Shown: in pieces, positions 10,253 to 20,042 of the stretch
Layout: every line of letters starts with the position of its first letter
Numbering within the stretch: position 1 is the first letter of the stretch
DNA from: Thermomonas sp. XSG
GTDB lineage: Bacteria; Pseudomonadota; Gammaproteobacteria; Xanthomonadales; Xanthomonadaceae
Length of the DNA stretch: 64,000 bases
Assembly: GCF_014678725.1 (NCBI RefSeq)
Contig: NZ_CP061497.1
Span: forward strand, 1,752,001 to 1,816,000
Direction of reading: 5' to 3'
The notes under the pieces: generated by a model
The model's input: only the letters and a program-made list of their open reading frames with translations
The model's database searches: none
Told to the model about the DNA's origin: nothing
Made by a program: the position numbers and the translations under genes

Positions 10253-10328
10253 CCCGGCGCGCACGCGTTTCTCCTGTGGTTCCTGGCGGGCACCTTCGGG
10301 TGCCCGCCGCTGTCTGAAGGTCCAGCCG

Positions 10329-11243
10329 ATGCCTGCTTCCCCCGTTCCCGCGGCGCCCGCCGCCCGCGTCGCGCTGGCGCTGGCGGCGGTGTATGTCATT
10401 TGGGGTTCCACCTACCTTGCCATCCGCTTCGCACTGGAGGGCGGCTTCCCGCCGTTCCTGCTGGGCGGCGTCCGCTTCCTGATCGCAGGCGGGCTGATGT
10501 TCGCTTTCCTGCGCTGGCGCGGCGTGCCCGCGCCCACCCGCGCGCAGTGGCGCAACCTGGCGGTGATGGGCGTGCTGCTGCTGCTGATGGGCAACGGGCT
10601 GGTGAACTTCGGCGAGCAGAGCGTCTCGTCGGGGATGACCGCGGTGATCGTGTCCTCGTCGGCGCTGTGGATGGGCGTGTTCTCGGCGGTGCGCGGGCAC
10701 CGGCCCAACGCGATGGAGTGGACCGGGCTGTGCATCGGTTTCCTCGGCGTGCTGTGGCTGAGCGCCGGCGGCAGCCTGTCCGCCACCCCGGCGGGGCTGG
10801 TCGCGCTGCTGCTCGCGTCGGTGGCGTGGTCGTACGGTTCGATCTGGAGCAAGGGCCGCGACCTGCCGTCGCCGTTCATGACCTCGGCCGGTCAGATGCT
10901 GTGCGGCGGCGTGGCGATGTGCCTGCTCGGCGGTGCGCTGGGCGAGCGCTTCCACGGCCTGCCAACCACGCATGCGATCGGTGCGTTCTGGTACCTGGTG
11001 GTGATGGGCTCGCTGGTCGGCTTCTCGGCCTATATCTGGCTGCTGCACCACGTGCGGCCGGCGCTGGCGACCAGCTATGCCTACGTCAATCCGGCGATTG
11101 CCGTGGTGCTGGGCGCGCTGCTGGCGCACGAGCGCTTCGGCATGCGCGAGTCGGTGGCGATGGGAGTGATCCTGCTCGGCGTGGTCACCATCACCTTCGC
11201 GCGCACGGCCAAGCCGCGGCCGGCGGTCGGGGACGCGGCGTGA
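10329..11243 (+). CDS. EamA-family (DMT superfamily) inner-membrane transporter, YedA-like
   Basis: 304 residues with ten predicted hydrophobic helices arranged as two EamA repeats. The first repeat opens with YVIWGSTYLAIRFALE and the second contains ASVAWSYGSIWSKG. Substrates of this family are metabolites, amino acids or drugs and cannot be read from sequence. GAAGG about ten bases before the ATG supports the start. The stop overlaps the GTG of rarD, so two unrelated DMT transporters form one operon. Confidence 0.85.
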   Translation: MPASPVPAAPAARVALALAAVYVIWGSTYLAIRFALEGGFPPFLLGGVRFLIAGGLMFAFLRWRGVPAPTRAQWRNLAVMGVLLLLMGNGLVNFGEQSVSSGMTAVIVSSSALWMGVFSAVRGHRPNAMEWTGLCIGFLGVLWLSAGGSLSATPAGLVALLLASVAWSYGSIWSKGRDLPSPFMTSAGQMLCGGVAMCLLGGALGERFHGLPTTHAIGAFWYLVVMGSLVGFSAYIWLLHHVRPALATSYAYVNPAIAVVLGALLAHERFGMRESVAMGVILLGVVTITFARTAKPRPAVGDAA

Positions 11244-12181
11244 GCGCGGCCGGGAGGGCCGATGCCGCGCGCGGCACCTGGGTGGCGGTGGGCACCTTCG
11301 TCCTGTGGGGCCTGGCGCCGCTGTACTGGCACCTGCTGAAGGCGGTGCCGTCGCTGCAGATCGTGCTGCATCGGGTGGTGTGGAGCGCGCTGATGGTGGG
11401 GGCGTTCCTGTTCTGGCGCGATGGCCGCCACTGGTTCCGCGCGGTGCTGGCCGGGCATCCGCGGCTGTGGTGGATGCTGCTGCTGAGCGGCGTGCTGATT
11501 TCCTGCAACTGGGGCCTGTACATCTGGGCGGTCAATGCCGGCCACGTGGTCGAGACCGCGCTGGGCTATTTCATCAACCCGTTGCTCAACGTGTTGATCG
11601 GCGTGCTATTCCTGCGCGAACGGCTGCGCCCGCTGCAGTGGGCGTCGGTGGCGATCGCCTTCGCCGGGGTGCTGTGGCTCACCGTCCAGTACGGCAGCTT
11701 CCCGTGGATCGCGCTGACCCTGGCGCTGTCGTTCGGCATCTACGGCGTGCTGCGCAAGCTGGCGCATGTGGATTCGGTGGCCGGGCTGGGAGTGGAGAGC
11801 GCCTACCTGTTCCTGCCGGTGCTGGGCTGGCTGCTGTGGAGCGAATTCCACGGCACCGGCGGCTTCCTCGCGCTTGGCGACGGGCCCGGCTACGGCATGA
11901 CTGCCAACCTGCTGCTGGTGCTGTCGGGGCTGGTCACCGCCCTGCCGCTGGTCGGCTTCGCCTACGCGGTGCGCAGGATCTCGCTGACCAGCGTCGGCAT
12001 CCTGCAATACATCGCGCCGACCCTGCAGTTCCTGATCGGCGTGTTCGTGTTCGCCGAGCCGTTCGACCGCGCCCGCCTGGTCGGCTTCGCCTGCATCTGG
12101 CTGGCGCTGGCGGTGTTCGTGGTCGACGGCCTGCGCAACAGCCGGCGCATGCGCGAGGCGGCGCTGGCCGAACTGGCCTGA
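11240..12181 (+). CDS. rarD: RarD-type EamA transporter
   Basis: 313 residues from a GTG that overlaps the previous stop (GTGA). Ten hydrophobic segments are present. RarD-specific sequence is evident: GTFVLWGLAPLYWHLL, a CNWGLYIWAVNAGHVVETALGYFINPL-like stretch (about residues 90-115), and GILQYIAPTLQFLIG near the end. RarD proteins were named from chloramphenicol sensitivity, and the true substrate is unknown. No other in-frame start precedes the first helix closely. Confidence 0.9.
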   Translation: MSAAGRADAARGTWVAVGTFVLWGLAPLYWHLLKAVPSLQIVLHRVVWSALMVGAFLFWRDGRHWFRAVLAGHPRLWWMLLLSGVLISCNWGLYIWAVNAGHVVETALGYFINPLLNVLIGVLFLRERLRPLQWASVAIAFAGVLWLTVQYGSFPWIALTLALSFGIYGVLRKLAHVDSVAGLGVESAYLFLPVLGWLLWSEFHGTGGFLALGDGPGYGMTANLLLVLSGLVTALPLVGFAYAVRRISLTSVGILQYIAPTLQFLIGVFVFAEPFDRARLVGFACIWLALAVFVVDGLRNSRRMREAALAELA

Positions 12182-12191
12182 AGCGCCGCGG

Positions 12192-13508
12192 TCAGGCCGA
12201 CCGCAGCGCTTCCGTGACCGGCAGCCGCGCGGCGCGCAGCGCCGGGAACAGGCCGCCGACCAGACCGATCCCCAGCGCCCACTTCAGCCCGGTCCACGCC
12301 AGTTCCGGACTGACCTTGAACTGGAACACCACCTGGCTGAAGTTCTGCCCCAGCGTGCTGACCGTGTAGCCGTTGAACACGATCCACGCGATGGCCGCGC
12401 CCAGCAACCCGCCCAGCAGCGCCAGCAGCATGGTTTCCAGCATCACCGCCGTCACCACCGGCACGCTGCGGAAGCCCAGCGCGCGCAGGGTGGCGATCTC
12501 GCGGGCGCGCCCGGCCACCGCCGCGTACATGCTGTTGAGCGCGCCGAATACCGCGCCGATCGCCATGATCGCGCCGATCACCGAGCCGAGGATGCGGATC
12601 AGCTTGGTCAGTCCTTCCGACTGCTTGCCGTAGTAGTTGCGCGTGGTGTCCACGTCCAGCTTCAGCCGCGGGTCGCCGGCCAGCGCGGCCTTGAGCTGCT
12701 TGAAGCCGGACTTGCCGTCCAGCTTCACCGTCATCGACTGGAACGCGCTGCGCTGGTAGGCCGGGCCGAGCACGTCGGCGTCGGTCCACAGTTCGGATTC
12801 GTGCGAATCCTTCGACTCGAACACGCCCACTACCGTCCACATCTGGTTGGCCAGCTTCAGCTGGCGGCCCACTTGCAGGCCGCGGAACTGCCGCTGCGCG
12901 CCCTTGCCGATGACGATTTCACGCAGGCCGGGATTGAACCTGCGGCCCTCGACGATCTTCAGCTGCGGGCGGATCGCCCAGCCGGCCGGGCCGACGCCGC
13001 GGAACTGCACGTTGGCGTCGGTGCCGTCGGCCATGGTCGGCAGGTTGACCACCTGCGACAGCTCGGGCGAGGCCAGCGGCTTGCCATCGGCGCCGCGGGC
13101 GATGCCGGGCAGGGCGGACACCAGCGGCGCCTGGTCGCGGGTGATGACCGAGTTGGTCTCGGCCTGCGAGCCGGCGCGCAGCAGGATCGCGGTGGTGTCG
13201 TCGCCGGTGCGATCGAGCGTGGCCTTGAAGCCCTCGCCCATCGCCAGCATCGCCACCAGCACGCCGACCACGCCGGCAATGCCGATGACAATCACGCTGG
13301 AGGCGCCCCAGCGCTGCGGCAGCCCGGCCAGGCCTATCTTCGTGGCCTCGCGCGCCAGCCGGCCGCTGCGGGTGGTGTACAGCCACAGCGCGATGGCGGC
13401 GGCGATCGCCAGTACCGCAAACCACGGCAGCGCGATCCAGATGCCCAGCCCGATGGCCAGCAGCAGCACGATGGCGAGGCTGGAGAAGAATCCCTTGAGT
13501 CGTTTCAT
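12192..13508 (-). CDS. ABC transporter permease, MacB/FtsX type (second permease)
   Basis: 438 residues. Two N-terminal hydrophobic helices precede the usual MacB architecture: helix near residue 75, a large periplasmic MacB_PCD domain (about 100-290), then three C-terminal helices with the FtsX block beginning IGAIMAIGAVFGALNSMYAAVAGR. It is the last gene of a minus-strand operon: adaptor, ATPase, permease, permease. It is a diverged paralogue of the preceding permease, so the pair probably forms a heterodimer driven by the one ATPase. The substrate is unknown. Confidence 0.85.
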   Translation of the reverse strand: MKRLKGFFSSLAIVLLLAIGLGIWIALPWFAVLAIAAAIALWLYTTRSGRLAREATKIGLAGLPQRWGASSVIVIGIAGVVGVLVAMLAMGEGFKATLDRTGDDTTAILLRAGSQAETNSVITRDQAPLVSALPGIARGADGKPLASPELSQVVNLPTMADGTDANVQFRGVGPAGWAIRPQLKIVEGRRFNPGLREIVIGKGAQRQFRGLQVGRQLKLANQMWTVVGVFESKDSHESELWTDADVLGPAYQRSAFQSMTVKLDGKSGFKQLKAALAGDPRLKLDVDTTRNYYGKQSEGLTKLIRILGSVIGAIMAIGAVFGALNSMYAAVAGRAREIATLRALGFRSVPVVTAVMLETMLLALLGGLLGAAIAWIVFNGYTVSTLGQNFSQVVFQFKVSPELAWTGLKWALGIGLVGGLFPALRAARLPVTEALRSA

Positions 13509-13520
13509 GTCGTGATCCCG

Positions 13521-14678
13521 TTATCGACCGGCCAGCGCATCGACGATGTTCAAGCGCATGCCGCGCAGCGCCGGCAGCAATCCCACCAGCAGGCCGATGC
13601 CGAGCATCAGCGCCAGCCCCGTGCCCCAGGTCTGCGCCAGCAGGCCCGGCAGCTGCACCATTCCGCCGCTGGCGGCGCCCACCGCCGGCACGATGGCGGC
13701 GGCCAGGCCCATGCCCAGCAGCCCGCCCAGCACCACCAGCAGCACGGATTCGCCCAGCACCAGCCACAGCACGCTGCGGTTGGAGAAGCCGATGGTCTTC
13801 AGCACCGCCAGCTCGGGGATGCGCTCGCGCACCGCCTGCGCCATGGTGTTGCCGGTCAGCAGCAGCAGGGTGAAGAACACCGCGCCCATGATCGCGGTGA
13901 CGATCAGGCCGATGTCGGCGAACTGCTTGGCGAAGCTCTGGTTGAACGCGGCCTCGCTCTGGGTCTTGGTCTCGTGGTCGGAGTTCTCGCTGAGCCGGTC
14001 GATGGCCTTGGCCACGCGGTCGGCGGCATCGGCGCCGGCTGGCTCCACGATCCACCAGCCCACCCGGCCCTTCACGTAGTCATTGGCTTCGTCGAAGTAC
14101 TTCCAGTGGAAGAACATCGCCTGTTCCTGGCCCTTCAGCTTGGGGTCTTCGATGCGGTAGATCCCGCGCAGGGTGAACGACCAGTCGTTGCTGCCGCGGG
14201 TCGGAAAGATGGTCGCCTGCAGCGGGATGGTGTCGCCAACCTTCCAGCCGAAGCGGTCGGCTAGCGCCTTGCCCACCACCGCGCCGCGGCGGTCGGCCAG
14301 CCACGCCTGCTTCTGCGCGGGCGGGAGCTTGAACTCCGGGTACAGGTCCAGGTATTCCGGGCTGACGCTGAAGTTGGCGAAGAAATTCTTCGGGTCGCGG
14401 TAGATGCCGCCGAACCAGGCCGCGTACGCGGCGTTCCTGACCCCGGGCACCGCGCGGATCTGCGCATCCAGGCTGTACGGCAGCATCTGCGTGATCGACA
14501 GCCGCGACATCGTCACCATGCGGTTGGCGCCGGCCACGCTGCCGCCGGAATTGAACGCCACGCGCACCGAATCCAGCATCCCGAACAGCAGGAACGCCGC
14601 CACCACCGACAGCAGGGTGAGCAGGGTACGGGTCTTGCTGCGTGAGAGCGCGGCCCAGACGAGATGGAAATACTTCAT
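13521..14678 (-). CDS. ABC transporter permease, MacB/FtsX type (first permease)
   Basis: 385 residues: an N-terminal helix (LLTLLSVVAAFLLFGML), a periplasmic domain and three C-terminal helices with a typical MacB end (VGLLPALRGMRLN). The start at 14678 (MKYFHLVWAALSRSKTR) matches MacB-like N-termini. The frame continues open far upstream through the ATPase and adaptor genes only as a high-GC shadow. It stands 12 bases upstream of the second permease and 14 bases downstream of the ATPase. Confidence 0.86.
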   Translation of the reverse strand: MKYFHLVWAALSRSKTRTLLTLLSVVAAFLLFGMLDSVRVAFNSGGSVAGANRMVTMSRLSITQMLPYSLDAQIRAVPGVRNAAYAAWFGGIYRDPKNFFANFSVSPEYLDLYPEFKLPPAQKQAWLADRRGAVVGKALADRFGWKVGDTIPLQATIFPTRGSNDWSFTLRGIYRIEDPKLKGQEQAMFFHWKYFDEANDYVKGRVGWWIVEPAGADAADRVAKAIDRLSENSDHETKTQSEAAFNQSFAKQFADIGLIVTAIMGAVFFTLLLLTGNTMAQAVRERIPELAVLKTIGFSNRSVLWLVLGESVLLVVLGGLLGMGLAAAIVPAVGAASGGMVQLPGLLAQTWGTGLALMLGIGLLVGLLPALRGMRLNIVDALAGR

Positions 14679-14692
14679 GGCTGGCCTCCGGC

Positions 14693-15382
<690 letters not shown>

Positions 15383-15448
15383 CGAGGGTTCTCCGTTTGT
15401 CTGTTGCGCCGGTCCCGCACCTGCGGGAGCGACCGCGCTTCGCATGGG

Positions 15449-16699
15449 TTATTCGTCGCTGGCTGCGGCAGGCGCCACCGTCACCCGCGCGCCGTCCGCC
15501 AGCGTTTCCGGCGGGTCCAGCACGACCTGCTCGCCGCCGGCCACGCCGGCCAGCACCTCGCGGTCCTCGCCTAGGGTGCGGCCCAGGGTCAGCTTGCGCA
15601 GGCTGGCCATGCCGCCGTTGACCACGAACGCCACGTCCCTGTCGCCGCGCTGGGCGATGGCGGCGGCCGGCACCAGCACGCCGGGCTTGGCATCGGCCTG
15701 CGCGGGTTTCGCGTCCTCCAGGAAGCCGACCCGCGCGCCCATGTCGGGCACGATCCGCGGATCGCCCTTGGCATCCAGCCCCACGCGCACCTTCACCGTG
15801 GCCTTGCCGCGGTCGGCGGCGGGGATGATGGCGATCACCCGGCCGGGGATCTTCCAGTCCTGGTAGGCGTTGAGGATGGTCTCGGTGCGCATGCCCGGCT
15901 TGACCCGGCCGATGAAGGCCTCGCCGACTTCCACCTCCACTTCCAGCGAGGCCATGTCGACGATGGTGCCGATGCCGGTGCGGGTGAAGCCGCCGCCGGC
16001 CGACAGCGGCGAGACGATCTCGCCCGGCTGCGCCGACTTGGCGATCACCACCCCCGCGAACGGCGCGCGCACGATGGTGTTGTCCACGCCGTTGTCGGCG
16101 ATGCGCAGCCCGTCGCGCGCCACCTGCGCGTTGCGCTGGGTGGTGGCCAGCTGCGCGCGCAGGGCATCGCGCGTGGCCACCGCCTGCTCGAACTGCGCGC
16201 GCGACACCAGCTTCTGCGCCACCAGCGTGGACAGCCGCGCGGCGTTGGCTTCGGCTTCCTTCAGCTGCGCCTGTACGCTGGCGATCTGGCTTTGCGAAGC
16301 GGCCAGCTGCGATTCCGACAGCGCGCGCTGCGCCTGCGCATCCACCGGGTCCAGCCGCGCCAGCACCTGGCCTTCCTCGACCTTCTGGCCTTCCTCGATC
16401 AGCACCTCGCGCACGCGTCCGGTGACCTTGGCGGAGACCGTGGCCATCCGCCGCGCCACCACGTAGCCGGTGGCATCCAGCACCGAGGCGTTGCCCGCGC
16501 CGGCGCCGCCGATCGCGGTGGCCTCGGCCACGCTGACTTCCACGCCCTTGCCGCCGCGCAGCGCGAACACGCCCGCTGCCGCCAGCACCGCCACGCCGAC
16601 CACCGCCAGCCCGATCCACAACCCCTTGCGCGAGGGCGGCGGGGGTGGCGCGCTGCGGTCGATCTTCAGGGAATTGAGCAGGTCGGCGGAAGTATTCAT
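15449..16699 (-). CDS. Efflux periplasmic adaptor (membrane fusion protein, MacA-like)
   Basis: 416 residues with a single N-terminal membrane anchor (GLWIGLAVVGVAVLAAAGVF). It then has a barrel-sandwich/lipoyl half, a helical hairpin rich in Gln/Ala (about 120-190, coiled coil), a second lipoyl half (TIVRAPFAGVVIAKSAQPGEIV) and a beta-barrel domain. It is the first gene of the operon and should bridge the permeases to an outer-membrane TolC-like exit, which is not encoded here. The ATG at 16699 is chosen over one two codons upstream; neither has a clear ribosome site. Confidence 0.88.
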   Translation of the reverse strand: MNTSADLLNSLKIDRSAPPPPPSRKGLWIGLAVVGVAVLAAAGVFALRGGKGVEVSVAEATAIGGAGAGNASVLDATGYVVARRMATVSAKVTGRVREVLIEEGQKVEEGQVLARLDPVDAQAQRALSESQLAASQSQIASVQAQLKEAEANAARLSTLVAQKLVSRAQFEQAVATRDALRAQLATTQRNAQVARDGLRIADNGVDNTIVRAPFAGVVIAKSAQPGEIVSPLSAGGGFTRTGIGTIVDMASLEVEVEVGEAFIGRVKPGMRTETILNAYQDWKIPGRVIAIIPAADRGKATVKVRVGLDAKGDPRIVPDMGARVGFLEDAKPAQADAKPGVLVPAAAIAQRGDRDVAFVVNGGMASLRKLTLGRTLGEDREVLAGVAGGEQVVLDPPETLADGARVTVAPAAASDE

Positions 16700-16767
16700 G
16701 GGCACGGGAGGGGAAGGGGATGGGTGGCGGACGGACGCGGCACAGCCGCAATGGGATCCTGGCCGCC

Positions 16768-16796
16768 ACCTTCATACATGCGATCTATCGTGTCAA
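16768..16796 (-). promoter_or_regulatory. Predicted promoter of the MacAB-like operon
   Basis: On the minus strand a perfect TTGACA (16796-16791) is followed after 17 bp by GAAGGT (16773-16768). The adaptor gene starts 70 bp downstream. The 16700-16995 gap is the divergent control region for this operon and the plus-strand ABC genes. Confidence 0.45.
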
Positions 16797-16995
16797 GTTT
16801 CCTTTACAGGCGGTTTGTCCGCCGGTGCCGGGCCTGCCGCCGGCGCGTTGCATGCGCCGATCCAGCGAAGCGCAGGCTACCGGGCGCGGCGGTGCCGGTC
16901 AGGTGATGGTTGTCATGTGATTCGGCTGACGGCTGCGGATGTCACGCGCCGCGCCGACGTCGGAGCATGCCGCCATCGAACACGGAGGAATCCCG

Positions 16996-17904
16996 ATGCC
17001 GGATGGACAAGCGGTGGTGGCGCGGTTGCGCGGCGCGAGCAAGCGATACGGCGGCACGCAGGCGCTGGATGGACTGGACCTGTCGCTGCACGCGGGCCAG
17101 GTGACGTCGTTGCTGGGTGCCAACGGCGCTGGCAAGAGCACCGCGGTGAACCTGCTGTTGGGGCTGCTCGCCGCGGACGCGGGCGAAGTCTCGGTGTTCG
17201 GCCGTCCGCCCAGCTCGCGCGCGGCGCGCCTGGGCACCGGCGCGATGCTGCAGGGCGCCGGCATTCCCGACCGCCTGCGCGTGGGCGAGGTGCTGGCGCT
17301 GGTGCGCAGTTACTACCGCGACCCGCGCAGCGTGGCCGACTGCGTGGCGCTGGCGGGACTGGACGGGCTGATGGAGCGTCCGTACCGGCAGTTGTCCGGC
17401 GGCCAGCAGCGGCGCGTGCAGTTCGCTCTGGCGATCTGCGGGCGCCCGCGCCTGCTGTGCCTGGACGAGCCGACCACAGGCCTCGACATCGACGCGCGGC
17501 AGGGCATCTGGCGCGCGGTCCGCGAGTTGGTCGCCGGCGGCAGCGCGGTGCTGCTGACCACGCACTACCTCGAGGAAGCCGAAGCGCTGGCCGACAATGT
17601 CGCGGTGATCGACCGCGGCCGCATGCTGGCGCAGGGCAGCGTGGCGGCGATCCGAGCACACGTGGCCCAGCGCCGCATCCGCTGCGTGTCGGCGCTGGAT
17701 GCCGACGCGGTGGCACGCTGGCCGGGCGTGCGCCAGGCCGAGCGCGATGGCGAGCTGCTGCGCATCGTCGCCGATGCCGCGGAACCGGTGGTGCGCCGGC
17801 TGCTGGCCGCCGACGACCGCCTGCACGACCTCGAGGTGCAGCGCGCCGGCCTGGCCGATGCCTTCCTCGAACTCACCCGTACCCCGCAACAGGAGGCCGC
17901 GTGA
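16996..17904 (+). CDS. ABC transporter ATP-binding protein (ABC-2 / DrrA-like)
   Basis: 302 residues. Walker A is GANGAGKST (41-49), the signature LSGGQQRRV starts at 133, and Walker B LLCLDEP (153-159) leads into TTGLDIDAR. The C-terminal third is the DrrA-like extension. GGAGGA at 16984-16989 fixes the start at 16996. The next gene is the permease, overlapping by one base, and a DesK/DesR-like pair follows. In Bacillus, Streptomyces and Xanthomonadaceae this arrangement usually means lipid- or antibiotic-responsive export. The substrate is not deducible. Confidence 0.9.
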   Translation: MPDGQAVVARLRGASKRYGGTQALDGLDLSLHAGQVTSLLGANGAGKSTAVNLLLGLLAADAGEVSVFGRPPSSRAARLGTGAMLQGAGIPDRLRVGEVLALVRSYYRDPRSVADCVALAGLDGLMERPYRQLSGGQQRRVQFALAICGRPRLLCLDEPTTGLDIDARQGIWRAVRELVAGGSAVLLTTHYLEEAEALADNVAVIDRGRMLAQGSVAAIRAHVAQRRIRCVSALDADAVARWPGVRQAERDGELLRIVADAAEPVVRRLLAADDRLHDLEVQRAGLADAFLELTRTPQQEAA

Positions 17905-18671
17905 TGGCTGCCGTGCTCCCCACCCTGCATCGCGCCGCGCTGCGCAGCTACCTGCTGGAAGCGCGCTGCGAATGCCTGCGCATGCTGCGCGACCCCGGCT
18001 TCTGCATCCCGGTCACCGCCTTCCCGCTGATGTTCTATGTGCTGTTCGCGGTGGTGTTGAACAGGCAGCACAGCGCGGCGACCGCGCAGTACCTGCTGGC
18101 CACCTACGGCGTTTTCGGCGTGGCCGGCGCGGGCCTGTTCGGTTTCGGCGTCACCATCGCGCTGGATCGCGAGCGCGGCTTCCTGCGGCTCAAGCGCGTG
18201 CTGCCCGCGCCGCCCGGCGCGCTGCTGCTGGCGCGGATGGCGATGGCGATGCTGTTTGCCGCGCTCATCTCGCTTCTGATGGCGCTGCTGGCCGCGCTGG
18301 TGGCGGGGGTGTCCTTGGCGCCGCTGCAATGGCTGGCGCTGGCGGCGGTGAATGTCGCCGGCGTGCTGCCGTTTGCGGCGATCGGCCTGTACGTGGGCAC
18401 GCGGATGAGCGGCAGCGCCGCGCCGGCGCTGCTCAACGGGCTGTACCTGCCGATGTCGTTCCTGTCCGGGCTGTGGCTGCCGCTGACCATGCTGCCGCCG
18501 CTGCTGGCCAAGCTGGCGGTGGTCTGGCCGGCCTACCACCTCGGCCAGCTGGCGCTGAAGGTGGTCGGTTTCGATGCCGGCCAGCCGGTCTGGTTGCACC
18601 TGCTGGCGCTGGCGGGTTTCACCGCGGCGTTCTTCGCGCTGGCGCAGCGCCGGCTGGCGCTGGCGGAATGA
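17904..18671 (+). CDS. ABC-2 type transporter permease
   Basis: 255 residues with six predicted helices, the length expected of ABC-2 permeases. Features include MLRDPGFCIPVTAFPLMFYVLF near the N-terminus, an LALDRERGFLRLKRVLPAPP-type cytoplasmic loop, and the ABC-2 signature region NGLYLPMSFLSGLWLPL. The ATG at 17904 overlaps the last base of the ATPase stop. It should be the membrane partner of that ATPase. Confidence 0.88.
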   Translation: MAAVLPTLHRAALRSYLLEARCECLRMLRDPGFCIPVTAFPLMFYVLFAVVLNRQHSAATAQYLLATYGVFGVAGAGLFGFGVTIALDRERGFLRLKRVLPAPPGALLLARMAMAMLFAALISLLMALLAALVAGVSLAPLQWLALAAVNVAGVLPFAAIGLYVGTRMSGSAAPALLNGLYLPMSFLSGLWLPLTMLPPLLAKLAVVWPAYHLGQLALKVVGFDAGQPVWLHLLALAGFTAAFFALAQRRLALAE

Positions 18672-18720
18672 CGCCGCCGGGGCATGCCATGATCCGCGCA
18701 CCGCGTCCACGGAGCCGCCC

Positions 18721-19899
18721 ATGAAGTTCGCCCTGCCCGCGCGCTGGCCGCAGCCCGCGCCGGATTCGCTGGTGGCGCAGGACCTGCGCCTGGGCCGGTC
18801 GGCGTGGACCCATCACATCCACCTGGTGTGGACGATCTGGGTGTTCATCACCCCGGCGTTCTCCGGCGGCGTCTACGGCTACACCCTGCGCTGGCTGCTG
18901 CTGACACTGCTTTCGTTCCCGCTGTTCCTGCTGCTGTTCCATGTCAGCGTGACCGCGTCCGAGCGGCGCGCCCAGCTGGCTGCGCTGGGCATGCTGGGGC
19001 TGTGTTTCGCGCTGCTGCGCTGGTATCCATCGGGGCTCAGCTACTTCGTGTTCGGCTGCGTGATGCTGCAGCCGCGCTGCAAGGGATCGCTGCTGCGCTA
19101 CATGGTCTGGCTCGCGGCCTGCAATGCCGCGCTGATCGTCTATGCGCGCTACATCGGCTACCCGTGGATCTCGCTGATATGGATGCCGGCGGTCACCGCG
19201 ATCATCGGCGTCATCACCCTGGTGGAGCGGATCAACCGCCAGCGCGATGCCGCGCTCAAGCTCTCGCACGAGGAGGTGCGGCGGCTGGCGGCGCTGGCCG
19301 AACGCGAGCGCATCGGTCGCGACCTGCACGACCTGCTGGGCCACACCCTGTCGATGGTGGCGTTGAAATCGGACCTGGCCGGCCGCCTGCTGGCGCGCGA
19401 CCCGGCGGCAGCGCAGGTGGAGATCGCCGAAGTCAGCCGGGTTGCGCGCGAGGCGCTGGCGCAGGTGCGCGGCGCGGTCAGCGGGATCCGCGCGGCCGGC
19501 ATCGCCGCCGAGCTGGCCTCGGCCAAGCTGCTGCTGGAAACCGACGGGGTGGCCTTCGAGTACCGCCTCGACGACGGCTTCTCCGGCGCCGGGCTGCCGG
19601 CCGCGGTGGAGTCGGCGTTGGCGATGACCGTGCGCGAGGCCGCCACCAACATCCAGCGCCACGCGCGCGCGCGCCGCGCGCAGGTGCGTTTCGGCGTGGA
19701 GGCGGGCGAGGCGGTGCTGCGGGTCGAGGACGACGGCCGCGGCGGCGCACTGGTGCCGGGCAACGGCCTGGCCGGCATGCGTGAACGCATCGAGGCGCTG
19801 CGCGGGCGCCTGCGCGTCGACGCCGGTGCCAGGCAGGGCACCTGTATCGAAGCGCGGGTGCCGCTGGCGGCGAACGACGACCTGCCAGCCGCGCCCTGA
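18721..19899 (+). CDS. Sensor histidine kinase, DesK-like (HisKA_3)
   Basis: 392 residues. About five hydrophobic helices fill residues 35-165, with no periplasmic sensor domain, as in DesK. A short coiled linker leads to the HisKA_3 dimerisation domain with the phosphoacceptor His203 in GRDLHDLLGH. The HATPase domain has REAATNIQRHARA and the DDGRGG and NGLAGMRERIEALRG G-boxes. The ATG at 18721 is preceded by GGAG. Intramembrane kinases of this class sense lipid or envelope state and often control the neighbouring ABC exporter. Confidence 0.9.
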   Translation: MKFALPARWPQPAPDSLVAQDLRLGRSAWTHHIHLVWTIWVFITPAFSGGVYGYTLRWLLLTLLSFPLFLLLFHVSVTASERRAQLAALGMLGLCFALLRWYPSGLSYFVFGCVMLQPRCKGSLLRYMVWLAACNAALIVYARYIGYPWISLIWMPAVTAIIGVITLVERINRQRDAALKLSHEEVRRLAALAERERIGRDLHDLLGHTLSMVALKSDLAGRLLARDPAAAQVEIAEVSRVAREALAQVRGAVSGIRAAGIAAELASAKLLLETDGVAFEYRLDDGFSGAGLPAAVESALAMTVREAATNIQRHARARRAQVRFGVEAGEAVLRVEDDGRGGALVPGNGLAGMRERIEALRGRLRVDAGARQGTCIEARVPLAANDDLPAAP

Positions 19900-19909
19900 G
19901 GCTGCGCCT

Positions 19910-19975
19910 GCAGGGGCGCACTGAAAGGGCGCGATTGCTGTTCGCAGGTTGCCGCGACAGCGTTCGCGCCCCTGC
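19910..19975. repeat. REP-like intergenic inverted repeat
   Basis: GCAGGGGCGC (19910-19919) and GCGCCCCTGC (19966-19975) are perfect inverted arms 46 bases apart, in the 143-bp gap between kinase and regulator genes. Palindromes with a CTGCAGGGGCGC-type edge resemble the dispersed intergenic repeats of Xanthomonadaceae. Copy number cannot be judged from one window. Confidence 0.4.
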
Positions 19976-20042
19976 GGTGTGCGCCTACAAGGGAGGATGG
20001 CGCCGCGGCCGGGCTCGGCGCGATCTGCTAAGGTCCCGCGCC